35,357 nt of DNA, from positions 1-35,357 of the forward strand of contig MKRO01000171.1 in NCBI GenBank assembly GCA_001896965.1. The letters run 5' to 3'. The notes beneath the pieces were generated by a model. The model was not told the DNA's origin. It searched no databases and worked only from the letters and a program-made list of their open reading frames with translations. Position numbers and translations under genes: made by a program. Source of the DNA: Sphingobacteriales bacterium 41-5. Lineage in GTDB: Bacteria > Bacteroidota > Bacteroidia > Chitinophagales > Chitinophagaceae. The first letter of the stretch is position 1. Each line of letters begins with the position of its first letter. Positions 14,863 through 23,912 of the stretch are shown in pieces.

Positions 14863-16358
14863 TGGAACAACGTTTTGCCTCTATATTTTTTCCTTTTCTG
14901 TTGGCGGATTACACGGTGAGGCAGTATGCGCATTTAAAAAATAAAGCGTTTGTTTTAGCTGAGCCCGAACGTGGCCGCAGCGTGGTAAAAGCGGTCAATT
15001 CAGGTGCTGCTGCACAAGGTATTAGCGCCGGTATGGTGGTGGCAGATTGTAAAGCGATTCTTCCTGATTTACAGGTGTTGCATTACAAAAAAGGGCTTGC
15101 TGAAAAACTATTACACAACCTCGGTATGTGGTGCATCAGGTTTTCACCGGTGGTTGCTGTTGATTTGCCGGACGGTTTGATTATTGAAACCACGGGCTGC
15201 TCACATTTGTGGGGCGGCGAAGAAAATTATCTTAAAACTATTATTCAGCGGTTGAAAGATTTTGGGTACGAGGTAAAAGGTGCCATTGCCCCTTCAATCG
15301 GCGGCGCCTTTGCGGTTGCACGTTTTGGAGAACCCTCCATCATCAAAAAAGAAAATATTGTAGCGGCACTTTCCGATCTTCCACCGGCTGCTTTAAGATT
15401 ACAGCCTGAGGAATTGGAACGACTGGATCAATTAGGCATTCATCATATACAGTCACTGTTAAAGATTCCGCGCAGCGCATTACAACGGCGCTTTGGCGCA
15501 ACTTTACTAAAAAGAACAGACCAGGCCCTGGGCAACGAAACTGAATTTATCAACCCCTTGATCCCTCCGGAACCTTATACAGCAAGGCTTCCGGCGTTGG
15601 AACCCATCTGCACCGCAGCAGGAATTGAGATTGCTTTACAAGAATTGTTGAAACAACTTTGCAACAGGCTTCAGAAAGAAGGGCTTGGCTTACGGCGATG
15701 CAGGTTCATCACGTACAGGATAGACGCCCGAGAGCAACAACTCATGATCGGAACCACGCAGGCATCCTGCAATCAAAAACATCTTTTTAAATTATTCGAA
15801 GAAAAAATCTCCACGCTGGAGCCCGGCCTGGGCATTGAGCTTTTTGTGTTGGAAGCACCGGAAGTTGAAAAAACATCCACAATTCAGGAAACTTTGTGGA
15901 ACCATGGCGAGAATAAAACCAACACCGAAATAGCAGAGTTGGTTGACCGCATCGCCGGGCGCGTGAGCATTCAAAACATTCATCGCTTTTTACCGGCAGA
16001 ACATTACTGGCCGGAATTTTCTTTCGTTGATACATCGGATTTAAAACAAAAGCCGCAAACTGAGTGGCGCACAAATTTTCCAAGGCCGTTGCACCTGTTA
16101 CCTAAGCCTGAATTGATTCAGGTTACAGCACCCGTTCCTGATTATCCACCCATGCTCTTTCGCTACAAAAGCAGGCTACACAAAATTATAAATGCGGAAG
16201 GCCCTGAGCGAATTGAGCAGGAATGGTGGCTGCAACAGGGCTTGTACCGCGATTATTATTGCGTGGAAGATGAAGAAGGAAAACGCTTTTGGTTGTTCCG
16301 ATCGGGGGATTATGGAGATAAGAAAACACAGTGGTTCGTTCACGGCTTTTTTGCCTAA
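14862..16358 (+). CDS. imuB: ImuB, Y-family polymerase-like mutasome protein
   Basis: 498 residues from ATG 14862. The Y-family fold is visible: MEQRFASIFFPFLLADYTVR where active enzymes have an Asp-x-Asp motif (the catalytic acids are missing, typical for ImuB), then IETTGCSHLWGGEENYLKTI, a helix-hairpin-helix (LDQLGIHHIQSLLKIPRSAL) and the little-finger region. HLFKLFEEKISTLEPGLGIE could hold a beta-clamp-binding motif. The C-terminal ImuB block includes FPRPLHLLPKPELIQVTAPV and GPERIEQEWWLQQGLYRDYY. ImuB is non-catalytic and links DnaE2 to the clamp and to ImuA. An 88-base gap separates it from dnaE2. Confidence 0.92.
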   Translation: MEQRFASIFFPFLLADYTVRQYAHLKNKAFVLAEPERGRSVVKAVNSGAAAQGISAGMVVADCKAILPDLQVLHYKKGLAEKLLHNLGMWCIRFSPVVAVDLPDGLIIETTGCSHLWGGEENYLKTIIQRLKDFGYEVKGAIAPSIGGAFAVARFGEPSIIKKENIVAALSDLPPAALRLQPEELERLDQLGIHHIQSLLKIPRSALQRRFGATLLKRTDQALGNETEFINPLIPPEPYTARLPALEPICTAAGIEIALQELLKQLCNRLQKEGLGLRRCRFITYRIDAREQQLMIGTTQASCNQKHLFKLFEEKISTLEPGLGIELFVLEAPEVEKTSTIQETLWNHGENKTNTEIAELVDRIAGRVSIQNIHRFLPAEHYWPEFSFVDTSDLKQKPQTEWRTNFPRPLHLLPKPELIQVTAPVPDYPPMLFRYKSRLHKIINAEGPERIEQEWWLQQGLYRDYYCVEDEEGKRFWLFRSGDYGDKKTQWFVHGFFA

Positions 16359-16446
16359 CCTCACACAAATCAGTTAGCAATTTTGAGTGATATAAAATTT
16401 TTAAAGTTCTTGGGGGTGGCACCTGCTTTCTGATAAACGCTTCCTT

Positions 16447-19400
16447 ATGAAATACACAGAACTACAAGTAACATCTAATTTTAGTTTTCTCCGCGGTGCT
16501 TCCCATCCCGAAGAGCTGGTGGAGCAGGCTGTACAATTTGGATATGATACGATTGCTATTACTGACCACAATACATTCGCAGGTATTGTGCGCGCGCATG
16601 TTGAAGCAAAAAAAGCCGGTATTCGATTGATTGTTGGTTGTTGCTTAAATTTACTGGATGGCCCGTCGTTGCTCGCTTTTCCAAAAAACAAAAATGGTTA
16701 TTCCCGGCTTACAGCCCTCCTTTCCGAAGGCAACCTTCGCGCAGAAAAAGGTGATTGCCATTTGTACAAAACTGATGTTTTTACCAGGGCGGGAGATATA
16801 ATATTTATTGTTGTGCCGCCTGCCGAATTAGATTGCCATTTCAAATTTGATGAAACATTTATCACATCTGTAAAAAAATACAAAGAAAAAATCGGTAACG
16901 ATCTTTACCTCGCTGCAAGCCGCTCCTATCAGGCTAATGATGCAAAGCGCCTACACAGGCTGATTGAAATTTCCGAACAATTCGGCATTCCTCTCGTTGC
17001 TACAAACAACGTGTACTATCACAACCGCGAACGGCGTGAGCTGCAGGATGTGCTGACCTGTGTTCGTGAAAAATGTACAATTTATAATGCAGGTTTTCAC
17101 CTATATCAAAATGCAGAACGCCATTTGAAAACCGAAAAGGAAATGGTACGCCTGTTCCGTCAACACCCTGAAATGATTGAACGCACACAGGAAATCGTTT
17201 CTGCCTGCAGTTTTTCACTGGATGAATTAAAATACGTTTATCCGAAAGAAATTACTTCAGGTGGGCGTACGCCGCAGGAAGAACTTGAGAGGCTTACCTG
17301 GGAAGGCGCTATTGAAAAATTTGGCGAAGACGTTTCTGAAAAACTGATGAACGATATTAAACATGAACTTGACTTTATCGAAAGAAAAAATTACGCCTCT
17401 TATTTTCTTACGGTTTATGATTATGTAAAATTTGCAAGAGATCAAAATATTCTTTGCCAGGGGCGCGGTTCTGCGGCTAACTCGATCGTTTGTTATTGCC
17501 TCGGCATCACATCAGTAAATCCTTCAAAATTCAAATTGTTGTTTGCAAGATTTATGTCTGATGCACGCGATGAACCGCCTGATATTGATGTGGATTTTGA
17601 ACACGAGCGCCGCGAAGAAGTCATTCAATACATTTACAAGAAATATGGGAGAAACCGCGCTGCAATTGTGGCAACCGTTACACAATTACATGAAAAGGGC
17701 GCCGTGCGCGATGTTGGTAAAGCAATGGGGCTTTCAGTTGATGCTGTTGACAAGCTGTCAAAATCTTTGTGGGAATTTACTGAAGAGTGGTACGATGGGA
17801 AAAAAAATTCATCTGAAGGGTTCAATCCTAATGACAAACATTTGCAAAAAGTATTACATCTCACACGGCAATTCATGGGCTTTCCAAGGCAATTGGGTCA
17901 ACACACGGGCGGCTTTGTGATCACGGAGAAAAACGTTACCGAACTTTGCCCCATCATCAATGCAAGAATGGAAGGCCGCACCAATATTGAGTGGAATAAA
18001 GATGATATTGAAGCGCTGGGGTTTTTAAAAGTTGATGTGCTCGCGCTGGGCATGCTTACCTGTATTCGCAAGGCTTTTGATCTTTTAAAGCAGCATCATA
18101 AAAAAGAATATGAACTGCACACGATTCCCGAAGACGATAAAAATGTGTATGACATGATTTGCCGGGCAGATACGATCGGCGTATTTCAGATTGAAAGCCG
18201 TGCTCAAATGACAATGTTGCCAAGGTTAAAACCAAGGGAGTTTTACGATCTCGTGATCGAGGTGGCAATTGTTCGCCCCGGCCCAATACAGGGCGACATG
18301 GTACACCCTTATTTACGCAGGCGAAATAAAGAAGAACCCGTTGAATACCCATCAGAAGAAATAAAACATATTTTAAAAAGGACATTAGGCGTTCCTTTAT
18401 TTCAGGAGCAGGCAATGGAAATTGCAATGGTTGCGGCAAGGTTCAGCGCTGCGGACGCTGATGGCTTACGGCGCAGCATGGCTACTTTTAAAGCAAAAGG
18501 AAAAGTGAGTGAGTTTGAACAAAAGCTTATTACCGGCATGATGAATAATGGGTATACAGAAGCATTTGCCCGTCGCGTATTTCGTCAGTTGGAAGGCTTT
18601 GGCAGTTATGGTTTTCCTGAAAGCCACGCTGCCAGTTTTGCATTGCTGGTGTATGTTTCGGCATGGATCAAATATCATTATCCTGATGTGTTTTGTACAG
18701 CATTGCTGAACAGTTTGCCTATGGGATTTTATCAGCCGGCACAAATTGTAATTGATGCGCGCAAACATGGTGTGGATGTAAAACCTGTTGATATAAACTA
18801 TTCCCGCTGGGACAACACACTCGAAACATTTGACGGCAAATATTTTACAGTACGGCTGGGCTTCAGGCAGGTAAAGGGTTTGAAGGAAGAAGAAATGAAA
18901 CTATTGATTCAGCAAAGACAATCACCATATTCCCACATTCATCAACTAAGAGATGCAGGCATTTCCGAAACGGCTATTTTAAAACTGACTAAAGCTGATG
19001 CGTTTCGATCAATAAATATGGACAGACGGCAGGCGCTCTGGCAGGCATCTGCCTTAAATGACAGGCTGGAAGGCCTGTTCAAAGGCTGGGTTGATAAAAA
19101 ACATATTGCGGAAGATGCCAACACTGCATTACCTCAAATGAACCTTCCGGAGCATGTGGTGCATGATTATGCTTCCGTATCATTATCGTTAAAAGCACAT
19201 CCAGTAAGCTTTTTTAGAGAAAAATTAACTGAACAAAAAGTTATTGCCACAAGTGAGCTGGCACTAAAACCTGACGGGGCTTTTGTGCGCGTAGCAGGCC
19301 TGGTATTAATTCGCCAGCGGCCCGGCACCGCAAAAGGCATTTGCTTTGTAACAATCGAAGATGAAACCGGATGCGCCAATCTGGTTGTATTTCAAAATGT

Positions 19401-19686
19401 TTTTGACACGTATCGAAAGGAAGTGCTGCGTTCGCAATTGCTGATGGCCGAAGGCATTGTTCAGCGCGAAGGAGATGTGATACACGTAATAGCAGGCAAA
19501 TGTTACGATCTAAAAAATCTCATTAATAACCTTGCCACGTCATCAACGAAAAAAATTGACCTGTCAACAACTTCACCTGCTGATGAAAAGGATGGCAAAT
19601 TAATTCCGCGCGAATTAACAGGGAACAGTAAACACAAAAAAGTGGTTCAGGCAGAAATATTTCCGAAAAGCAGGGATTTTAAATAA
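16447..19686 (+). CDS. dnaE2: Error-prone DNA polymerase DnaE2 (ImuC)
   Basis: 1079 residues from ATG 16447. The PHP domain is at the start (YTELQVTSNFSFLRGASHPE, IAITDHNTFAGIVRAH). The C-family polymerase palm has LCQGRGSAANSIVCYCLGIT and the catalytic acids in PDIDVDFEHERREE (378 onward), with QHTGGFVIT and FQEQAMEIAMVAARFS further on. A tandem helix-hairpin-helix region (YSHIHQLRDAGISETAILKL) precedes the C-terminal OB domain, VRVAGLVLIRQRPGTAKGIC and VTIEDETGCANLVVFQNVF. The length is that of DnaE2, shorter than replicative DnaE. It is the catalytic subunit of the ImuABC mutasome, copying past lesions at the price of mutation. Same strand and close to imuA-imuB; whether it needs its own promoter is unknown. 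Confidence 0.95.
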   Translation: MKYTELQVTSNFSFLRGASHPEELVEQAVQFGYDTIAITDHNTFAGIVRAHVEAKKAGIRLIVGCCLNLLDGPSLLAFPKNKNGYSRLTALLSEGNLRAEKGDCHLYKTDVFTRAGDIIFIVVPPAELDCHFKFDETFITSVKKYKEKIGNDLYLAASRSYQANDAKRLHRLIEISEQFGIPLVATNNVYYHNRERRELQDVLTCVREKCTIYNAGFHLYQNAERHLKTEKEMVRLFRQHPEMIERTQEIVSACSFSLDELKYVYPKEITSGGRTPQEELERLTWEGAIEKFGEDVSEKLMNDIKHELDFIERKNYASYFLTVYDYVKFARDQNILCQGRGSAANSIVCYCLGITSVNPSKFKLLFARFMSDARDEPPDIDVDFEHERREEVIQYIYKKYGRNRAAIVATVTQLHEKGAVRDVGKAMGLSVDAVDKLSKSLWEFTEEWYDGKKNSSEGFNPNDKHLQKVLHLTRQFMGFPRQLGQHTGGFVITEKNVTELCPIINARMEGRTNIEWNKDDIEALGFLKVDVLALGMLTCIRKAFDLLKQHHKKEYELHTIPEDDKNVYDMICRADTIGVFQIESRAQMTMLPRLKPREFYDLVIEVAIVRPGPIQGDMVHPYLRRRNKEEPVEYPSEEIKHILKRTLGVPLFQEQAMEIAMVAARFSAADADGLRRSMATFKAKGKVSEFEQKLITGMMNNGYTEAFARRVFRQLEGFGSYGFPESHAASFALLVYVSAWIKYHYPDVFCTALLNSLPMGFYQPAQIVIDARKHGVDVKPVDINYSRWDNTLETFDGKYFTVRLGFRQVKGLKEEEMKLLIQQRQSPYSHIHQLRDAGISETAILKLTKADAFRSINMDRRQALWQASALNDRLEGLFKGWVDKKHIAEDANTALPQMNLPEHVVHDYASVSLSLKAHPVSFFREKLTEQKVIATSELALKPDGAFVRVAGLVLIRQRPGTAKGICFVTIEDETGCANLVVFQNVFDTYRKEVLRSQLLMAEGIVQREGDVIHVIAGKCYDLKNLINNLATSSTKKIDLSTTSPADEKDGKLIPRELTGNSKHKKVVQAEIFPKSRDFK

Positions 19687-19758
19687 TCTTCTCATCACAT
19701 ATTTTAGCGATGGGCCTGCGCATTTTAAATTGGTAGTTTAGCGGCTAAAATCAAAGCC

Positions 19759-21102
19759 ATGAACCGCCGACTATTTATCAGAAACACTTCACTTGCTACC
19801 GCCACTTTATTTTCACCAGCTCTTACCAAAGCTCTTTCATTAAATTCTACCGGTAGAGTCATAATTATCGGCGCAGGCTTCGCGGGGCTTTCAGCCGCTT
19901 ACAAATTAAAAAAGAAAGGAACTGATTTTGTGGTTCTCGAGAGCCGGAAACGCGTTGGCGGCAGAGTATTTTCTCACAATATTTCTGACAATCTTGTTAT
20001 TGAACTCGGCGGTGAATGGGTAGGTAACTCACATACACGTATGCGCGAACTTTGTGATGAATTGAAACTAACCTTACAAAACAATCAGTTTGATACACAT
20101 TTAATTTATAAAGGCCAATACTCGCCGGCTAACCAATGGAATTACAGCGACGGCTGGCAAAAGAAATTTAAAAAGATCATTGAAAACTACGGGCAAATGT
20201 CAGAGGCTGATAAAATAAAACTCGACAAATACGACTGGTGGCGGTTTTTAGTGAATAATGGTTGCGAAGGCCGCGATCTTGAAATCAGGGAATTGCTTGA
20301 TAGTACTGACTTCGGCGAAAGCATTCGCCACATCTCTGCTTTTGCGGCTTTAGCAGAGTATGCGGAAAGCAGTGAAAAAAATGAAATGGATTTGAAGATA
20401 AAGGGAGGCAATTCAATGTTTGCAAATGCGCTCCTCGAAAAAGTAGGCCGACAAAATGTTTTCACCGATCATACTGTCACAAATATTATTCAAAAAGATA
20501 AAGTAGCGGTTCACTGCGCTAACGGAAAAGTTTTTACAGGCAGTAAAATCATTTGCACGGTTCCAACGTTTTCATTGAAAAAAATACAGTGGGATCCGGC
20601 TCTTCCGCAAACCCACATCAACGCTATCAATCAATTGCAGTACGCGCGCATCAGCAAGCACGCCATGCATTTCAGCAAACGGTTTTGGAAAGATGAGTCT
20701 TTTGATCTCGTTTCTGACCAATCGCCACATTATTTTTATCATGCTACAAAAAATCAACCGGGAGACGACGGTGTTTTGATTAGTTACACCATCGGCGATA
20801 AAGCCGCATCAAATAATAACCAATCCGATGAATACCTGGCGCAGGATGTGTTTCGTTGCCTGGAACCCCATTTTGGAAACATTAAAGATTTATTAAAAAA
20901 GCAAACGCGCTATTATTGGGGCAACGATCAATATTCCTACGGCGCTTATGCAATGTACGGTATTGGCCAATGGTTTGGCCTGATGCCGGTGCTTAAAAAG
21001 AAATTCCTTCATACACGTTTTGCCGGGGAACATCTTGCAGACTGGCAGGGTTTTATGGAAGGTGCTGTAAATACGGGCGAGGCCGCTGTTGACGAATTAT
21101 AA
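19759..21102 (+). CDS. Flavin monoamine oxidase family protein with Tat-type signal
   Basis: 447 residues from ATG 19759. The N-terminus MNRRLFIRNTSLATATLFSP has a twin Arg followed by a hydrophobic stretch, a Tat-type signal fitting export of a folded flavoprotein. FAD binding: VIIIGAGFAGLSAAYKL (residues 34-50), Glu 61 at the end of the second strand, and RVGGRVFSH (65-73). The family C-terminal flavin motif is HTRFAGEHLADWQGFMEGAV. GGEWVGNSHTRM matches the substrate-side motif of amine oxidases. Substrate unknown: amines, polyamines or L-amino acids are possible. Short intergenic gap (72 bases) after dnaE2; no functional link visible. Confidence 0.85.
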   Translation: MNRRLFIRNTSLATATLFSPALTKALSLNSTGRVIIIGAGFAGLSAAYKLKKKGTDFVVLESRKRVGGRVFSHNISDNLVIELGGEWVGNSHTRMRELCDELKLTLQNNQFDTHLIYKGQYSPANQWNYSDGWQKKFKKIIENYGQMSEADKIKLDKYDWWRFLVNNGCEGRDLEIRELLDSTDFGESIRHISAFAALAEYAESSEKNEMDLKIKGGNSMFANALLEKVGRQNVFTDHTVTNIIQKDKVAVHCANGKVFTGSKIICTVPTFSLKKIQWDPALPQTHINAINQLQYARISKHAMHFSKRFWKDESFDLVSDQSPHYFYHATKNQPGDDGVLISYTIGDKAASNNNQSDEYLAQDVFRCLEPHFGNIKDLLKKQTRYYWGNDQYSYGAYAMYGIGQWFGLMPVLKKKFLHTRFAGEHLADWQGFMEGAVNTGEAAVDEL

Positions 21103-21200
21103 AGATCATCACAAAGCAACTTTTTTCAATTTCCACGCACTACTAACTTCCGTCAAAAACAAGGCAATATAAAAGCGTTAGCTCTCATCCATTTCCCGCA

Positions 21201-23372
21201 CTATTCACCTAACTTCTTTTTCAGGTCATCTATTTCTTTCTGCTTTTGTTCCAGTACTTTTTTAATGTCTTCCTTTGATGGGTCTGCCGCGGGCTTTACC
21301 GGTTGCGCGTCATAACGATAAACGCCACCCGGTTGCGGCACTGCAGGAGCCACGGGCGGTACAGGAACAGCCGGAACTTTTGTAGTATCATCATTAGCTT
21401 TCCAACTGTAATTTTCTCCATCCGTATTTGTAGAAACTGTTTTCTTATCGGGGTTTACAAGTTTACCGGTGCTGTCCATCACATAGTCCACACCTGCTTC
21501 ATATCCTGTAATCCGCCTTTTGAAAGAGACCAGGCCGCCCCTGCGTGAATCGCTATAATCACGTGCCATGATTTGCCCGTCGCTTAATTTTTGAAAAACA
21601 GAAGGATCGATTTTTATCTTCTTCCCAACAGGCACCTGAATTTTTACGTTTACATTTTGAAAGCGGTACTTGCTGTTTTTATCAATGGCAAACCCGTTTG
21701 ATAAATCTAAACTGCTATCTTTTGAAACAACGCTGTATTGAATTTTGTTGGCACGGCTACGTGCCTCCTCATCGGTTTTGCCCAGGGCTTCTTTTGCAAC
21801 AATTACACGATATAACGAGTCCTCACTTTTTTCAAAATCAAACGAAATCATTGACAGCTTTAAAGTATCCGGAGTAAAGTTAAAACCACCCAGGTCGTTG
21901 CCTCCGTTCAGCCATCGGTAATCCCGGTTCTGATAAGCAAGCTCCGGCTGGTTTACAGTTAAAATCATCTTGCCATTTGATGGTTGTGTAATATTGATCG
22001 GAGTTTCAACATTTTCAATTCTTTTTAAATCCTTTGAAACGCTGGCAATAAACATCACCAGGCAAATCCACCCAACGGTCCACAATCCGCCAAATAACCA
22101 GTTCAAATAATTTCCCGGAGTACGAATGTTTAAAATCATTCGGGTTAAACTCACCAGCATACCTATAATTGGGGCGCCAACAAAGAAAAGCAATGTACCC
22201 CATGCCCACATTTGCTGGTTATCACTTGTCCATAAAAAATTATTAATAGGCGCCCATGCGAAACCGCTGAACAGGAAGGCCAGAAAGGCGATGAATAAAG
22301 ACACCACAATTGTTCCGGCGATGAAAATGAAAAACGCCCTAAAGATCATCGCGATCGCATAACCAATTCCTTTTCCGCCGCGTGCTGCCGCCCTGCCGAA
22401 TTCCTTACCAAACTCCGGCCCGCGTTTTTGTGCGAATGTATTTACCTGTGTGCCGATTCGATCGCCGGCCTGTTTTACCTCTTCGCTCCAGCTTTGCATC
22501 CGGTCTTTAAAATCACCCATCGAATTTTGCACGTTTTCTTTAATCGTGTTCACGTCAATCGTTTTTCCGTGCATTTCCATTTTTTGATATGGAGTGTTTG
22601 CTTCGGGCAATATGATCCATAAAACAATGTAAGCGAAAATAAAAGTACCGGAAAGACTGCCGAAAAATATGTTGGGGAAAATAGCAAAATCACTATCCCA
22701 GTTGAAAAAATGAACGCCTTTTAATGCGCTTATAATAAGCGGTATTGCAAGAACCCAACGGATGGTTGTAGGGTTGATATTGAAATAAGCGCCAATGCCT
22801 CCCGCAACGCCACCAATCACTTTATCATCAGGGTTTCTGTACATTTTTTTGCCGTTATAAACACTCATGTTTTTTGCAGGCAGAAAAATCCATAGTAAAA
22901 TATAAACGAGAATACCGCTTCCAAAACCACCAAATGAAATGATAGCAAATAACACTCGCACCACAGTGGGATCAATATTTAACCAGTTGGCAATTCCACT
23001 ACAAACGCCGCCAATCACTTTATTGCTTTCATCGCGGTACAGCCTGCGTTTTTCTCCGGTTGTGAAATTGGGCCCGCTGTAATTTTGAGATGAACTTTCG
23101 TCTTTCGCATCCTTATCAAAATCTTCCGGGCGGCCCATTGTGGCAATCATCTCGTCCACGTCAGCATCAGTGATATGTGCGGCGCCTTTGCGTATCTTAT
23201 CCTGCATCAGTTCAGAAAAACGGCTTTCAATATCTGTAATGATTTCATCGCGCCCTTCTTCATTACGATAATACTGGCGCAGGCTTTCAGTATATGCTTT
23301 GATTTTTTCGAATGCAGAATCTTCAATGGCAATATTTCTGCCGCCGAGTGTGATGTTGATGATCGTTTTCAT
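21201..23372 (-). CDS. PspC domain membrane protein with two PspC modules
   Basis: 723 residues from ATG 23372. Residues 1-95 form a cytoplasmic HAAS-like region (MKTIINITLGGRNIAIEDSA, EEGRDEIITDIESRFSELMQ, DADVDEMIATMGRPEDF), known from membrane proteins paired with PadR regulators. Two PspC repeats follow at about 109-167 (RRLYRDESNKVIGGVCSGIA and a helix ending ILLWIFLPA) and 176-256 (KMYRNPDDKVIGGVAGGIGA). More membrane helices lie at about 330-450, followed by a soluble beta-rich domain and a charged coiled-coil end (DIKKVLEQKQKEIDDLKKK). PspC proteins sense envelope stress in the phage shock system; these long Bacteroidota forms are poorly studied. It starts 15 bases after the PadR gene stop, an evident operon. 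Confidence 0.88.
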   Translation of the reverse strand: MKTIINITLGGRNIAIEDSAFEKIKAYTESLRQYYRNEEGRDEIITDIESRFSELMQDKIRKGAAHITDADVDEMIATMGRPEDFDKDAKDESSSQNYSGPNFTTGEKRRLYRDESNKVIGGVCSGIANWLNIDPTVVRVLFAIISFGGFGSGILVYILLWIFLPAKNMSVYNGKKMYRNPDDKVIGGVAGGIGAYFNINPTTIRWVLAIPLIISALKGVHFFNWDSDFAIFPNIFFGSLSGTFIFAYIVLWIILPEANTPYQKMEMHGKTIDVNTIKENVQNSMGDFKDRMQSWSEEVKQAGDRIGTQVNTFAQKRGPEFGKEFGRAAARGGKGIGYAIAMIFRAFFIFIAGTIVVSLFIAFLAFLFSGFAWAPINNFLWTSDNQQMWAWGTLLFFVGAPIIGMLVSLTRMILNIRTPGNYLNWLFGGLWTVGWICLVMFIASVSKDLKRIENVETPINITQPSNGKMILTVNQPELAYQNRDYRWLNGGNDLGGFNFTPDTLKLSMISFDFEKSEDSLYRVIVAKEALGKTDEEARSRANKIQYSVVSKDSSLDLSNGFAIDKNSKYRFQNVNVKIQVPVGKKIKIDPSVFQKLSDGQIMARDYSDSRRGGLVSFKRRITGYEAGVDYVMDSTGKLVNPDKKTVSTNTDGENYSWKANDDTTKVPAVPVPPVAPAVPQPGGVYRYDAQPVKPAADPSKEDIKKVLEQKQKEIDDLKKKLGE

Positions 23373-23387
23373 TTTATGTATTTTGAA

Positions 23388-23720
23388 CTATTTTGTAATT
23401 TGAGTAAGAGCATTTACAGCGTTTGATAATTCTTCCCAGGTTTGCTGTAATTCCTTGTAGAATAGCTCGCCCTGTTTAGTGAGTGAAAAATACTTTCGTG
23501 GCGGGCCGGCAGAACTTTCCTCCCAACGGTAAGTAAGCATACCTGAATTTTTAAGCCTCGTTAAAAGTGGGTAAAGCGTCCCTTCCAGAATATCCATTTC
23601 AGCATTTTTCATTTCTTCAATAATATCGCTGGGGTAAGCTTCTCCTCTTTTTATTATGGAAAGAATACAAAACTCCAGTATTCCTTTGCGCATTTGGCTT
23701 TGTGTATTCTCTATATTCAT
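23388..23720 (-). CDS. PadR family transcriptional regulator
   Basis: 110 residues from ATG 23720 (MNIENTQSQMRKGILEFCIL). The frame is open upstream to 23849, but a promoter at 23738-23769 falls inside that extension. The PadR winged helix is complete: ILSIIKRGEAYPSDIIEEMK, DILEGTLYPLLTRLKNSGML, YRWEESSAGPPRKYFSLTKQ with the conserved G-P-P-R-K-Y, and a dimerising C-terminal helix. PadR regulators repress their own operon and dissociate on binding a ligand or partner. It is first in a two-gene operon with the PspC protein, the standard PadR/HAAS-PspC arrangement, and a palindrome on its promoter suggests autoregulation. Confidence 0.92.
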   Translation of the reverse strand: MNIENTQSQMRKGILEFCILSIIKRGEAYPSDIIEEMKNAEMDILEGTLYPLLTRLKNSGMLTYRWEESSAGPPRKYFSLTKQGELFYKELQQTWEELSNAVNALTQITK

Positions 23721-23737
23721 TTGTTTGATTTGTAGGT

Positions 23738-23773
23738 CAAAGATATTGGTGACATTTAGTATTAGGCAATACA
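23738..23773 (-). promoter_or_regulatory. padR-pspC promoter with overlapping palindromic operator
   Basis: On the minus strand TTG (23769-23767) and TATCTTTG (23745-23738) are 21 bases apart, a full match to the Bacteroidota promoter pattern. The inverted repeat GTATT-GCCT-AATAC, extended to TGTATT/AATACT at 23758-23773, covers the -33 element, where a PadR dimer could block transcription. The leader would be about 12 bases. Confidence 0.6.
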
Positions 23774-23912
23774 AAGTACTGTTTAATGCAATTTTTGTCG
23801 GTAAGCGGAGTTTTTCATCGGTGAACGGGCAGAACTGTTGTTCTCCCATTTATTCAAAAAGTTATTGCTACCTTACAACGATTACAAAATCATATAAACC
23901 ATAGTTCAGACG

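Noticed and set aside
16355-16377. CTAAC/GTTAG inverted repeat between imuB and dnaE2 as a second SOS box
   Set aside because: Arms are 13 bases apart rather than five, one arm includes the imuB stop codon, and no -7 box overlaps it.
23721-23849. N-terminal extension of PadR to 23849
   Set aside because: It contains the promoter and operator and is not part of the PadR fold.
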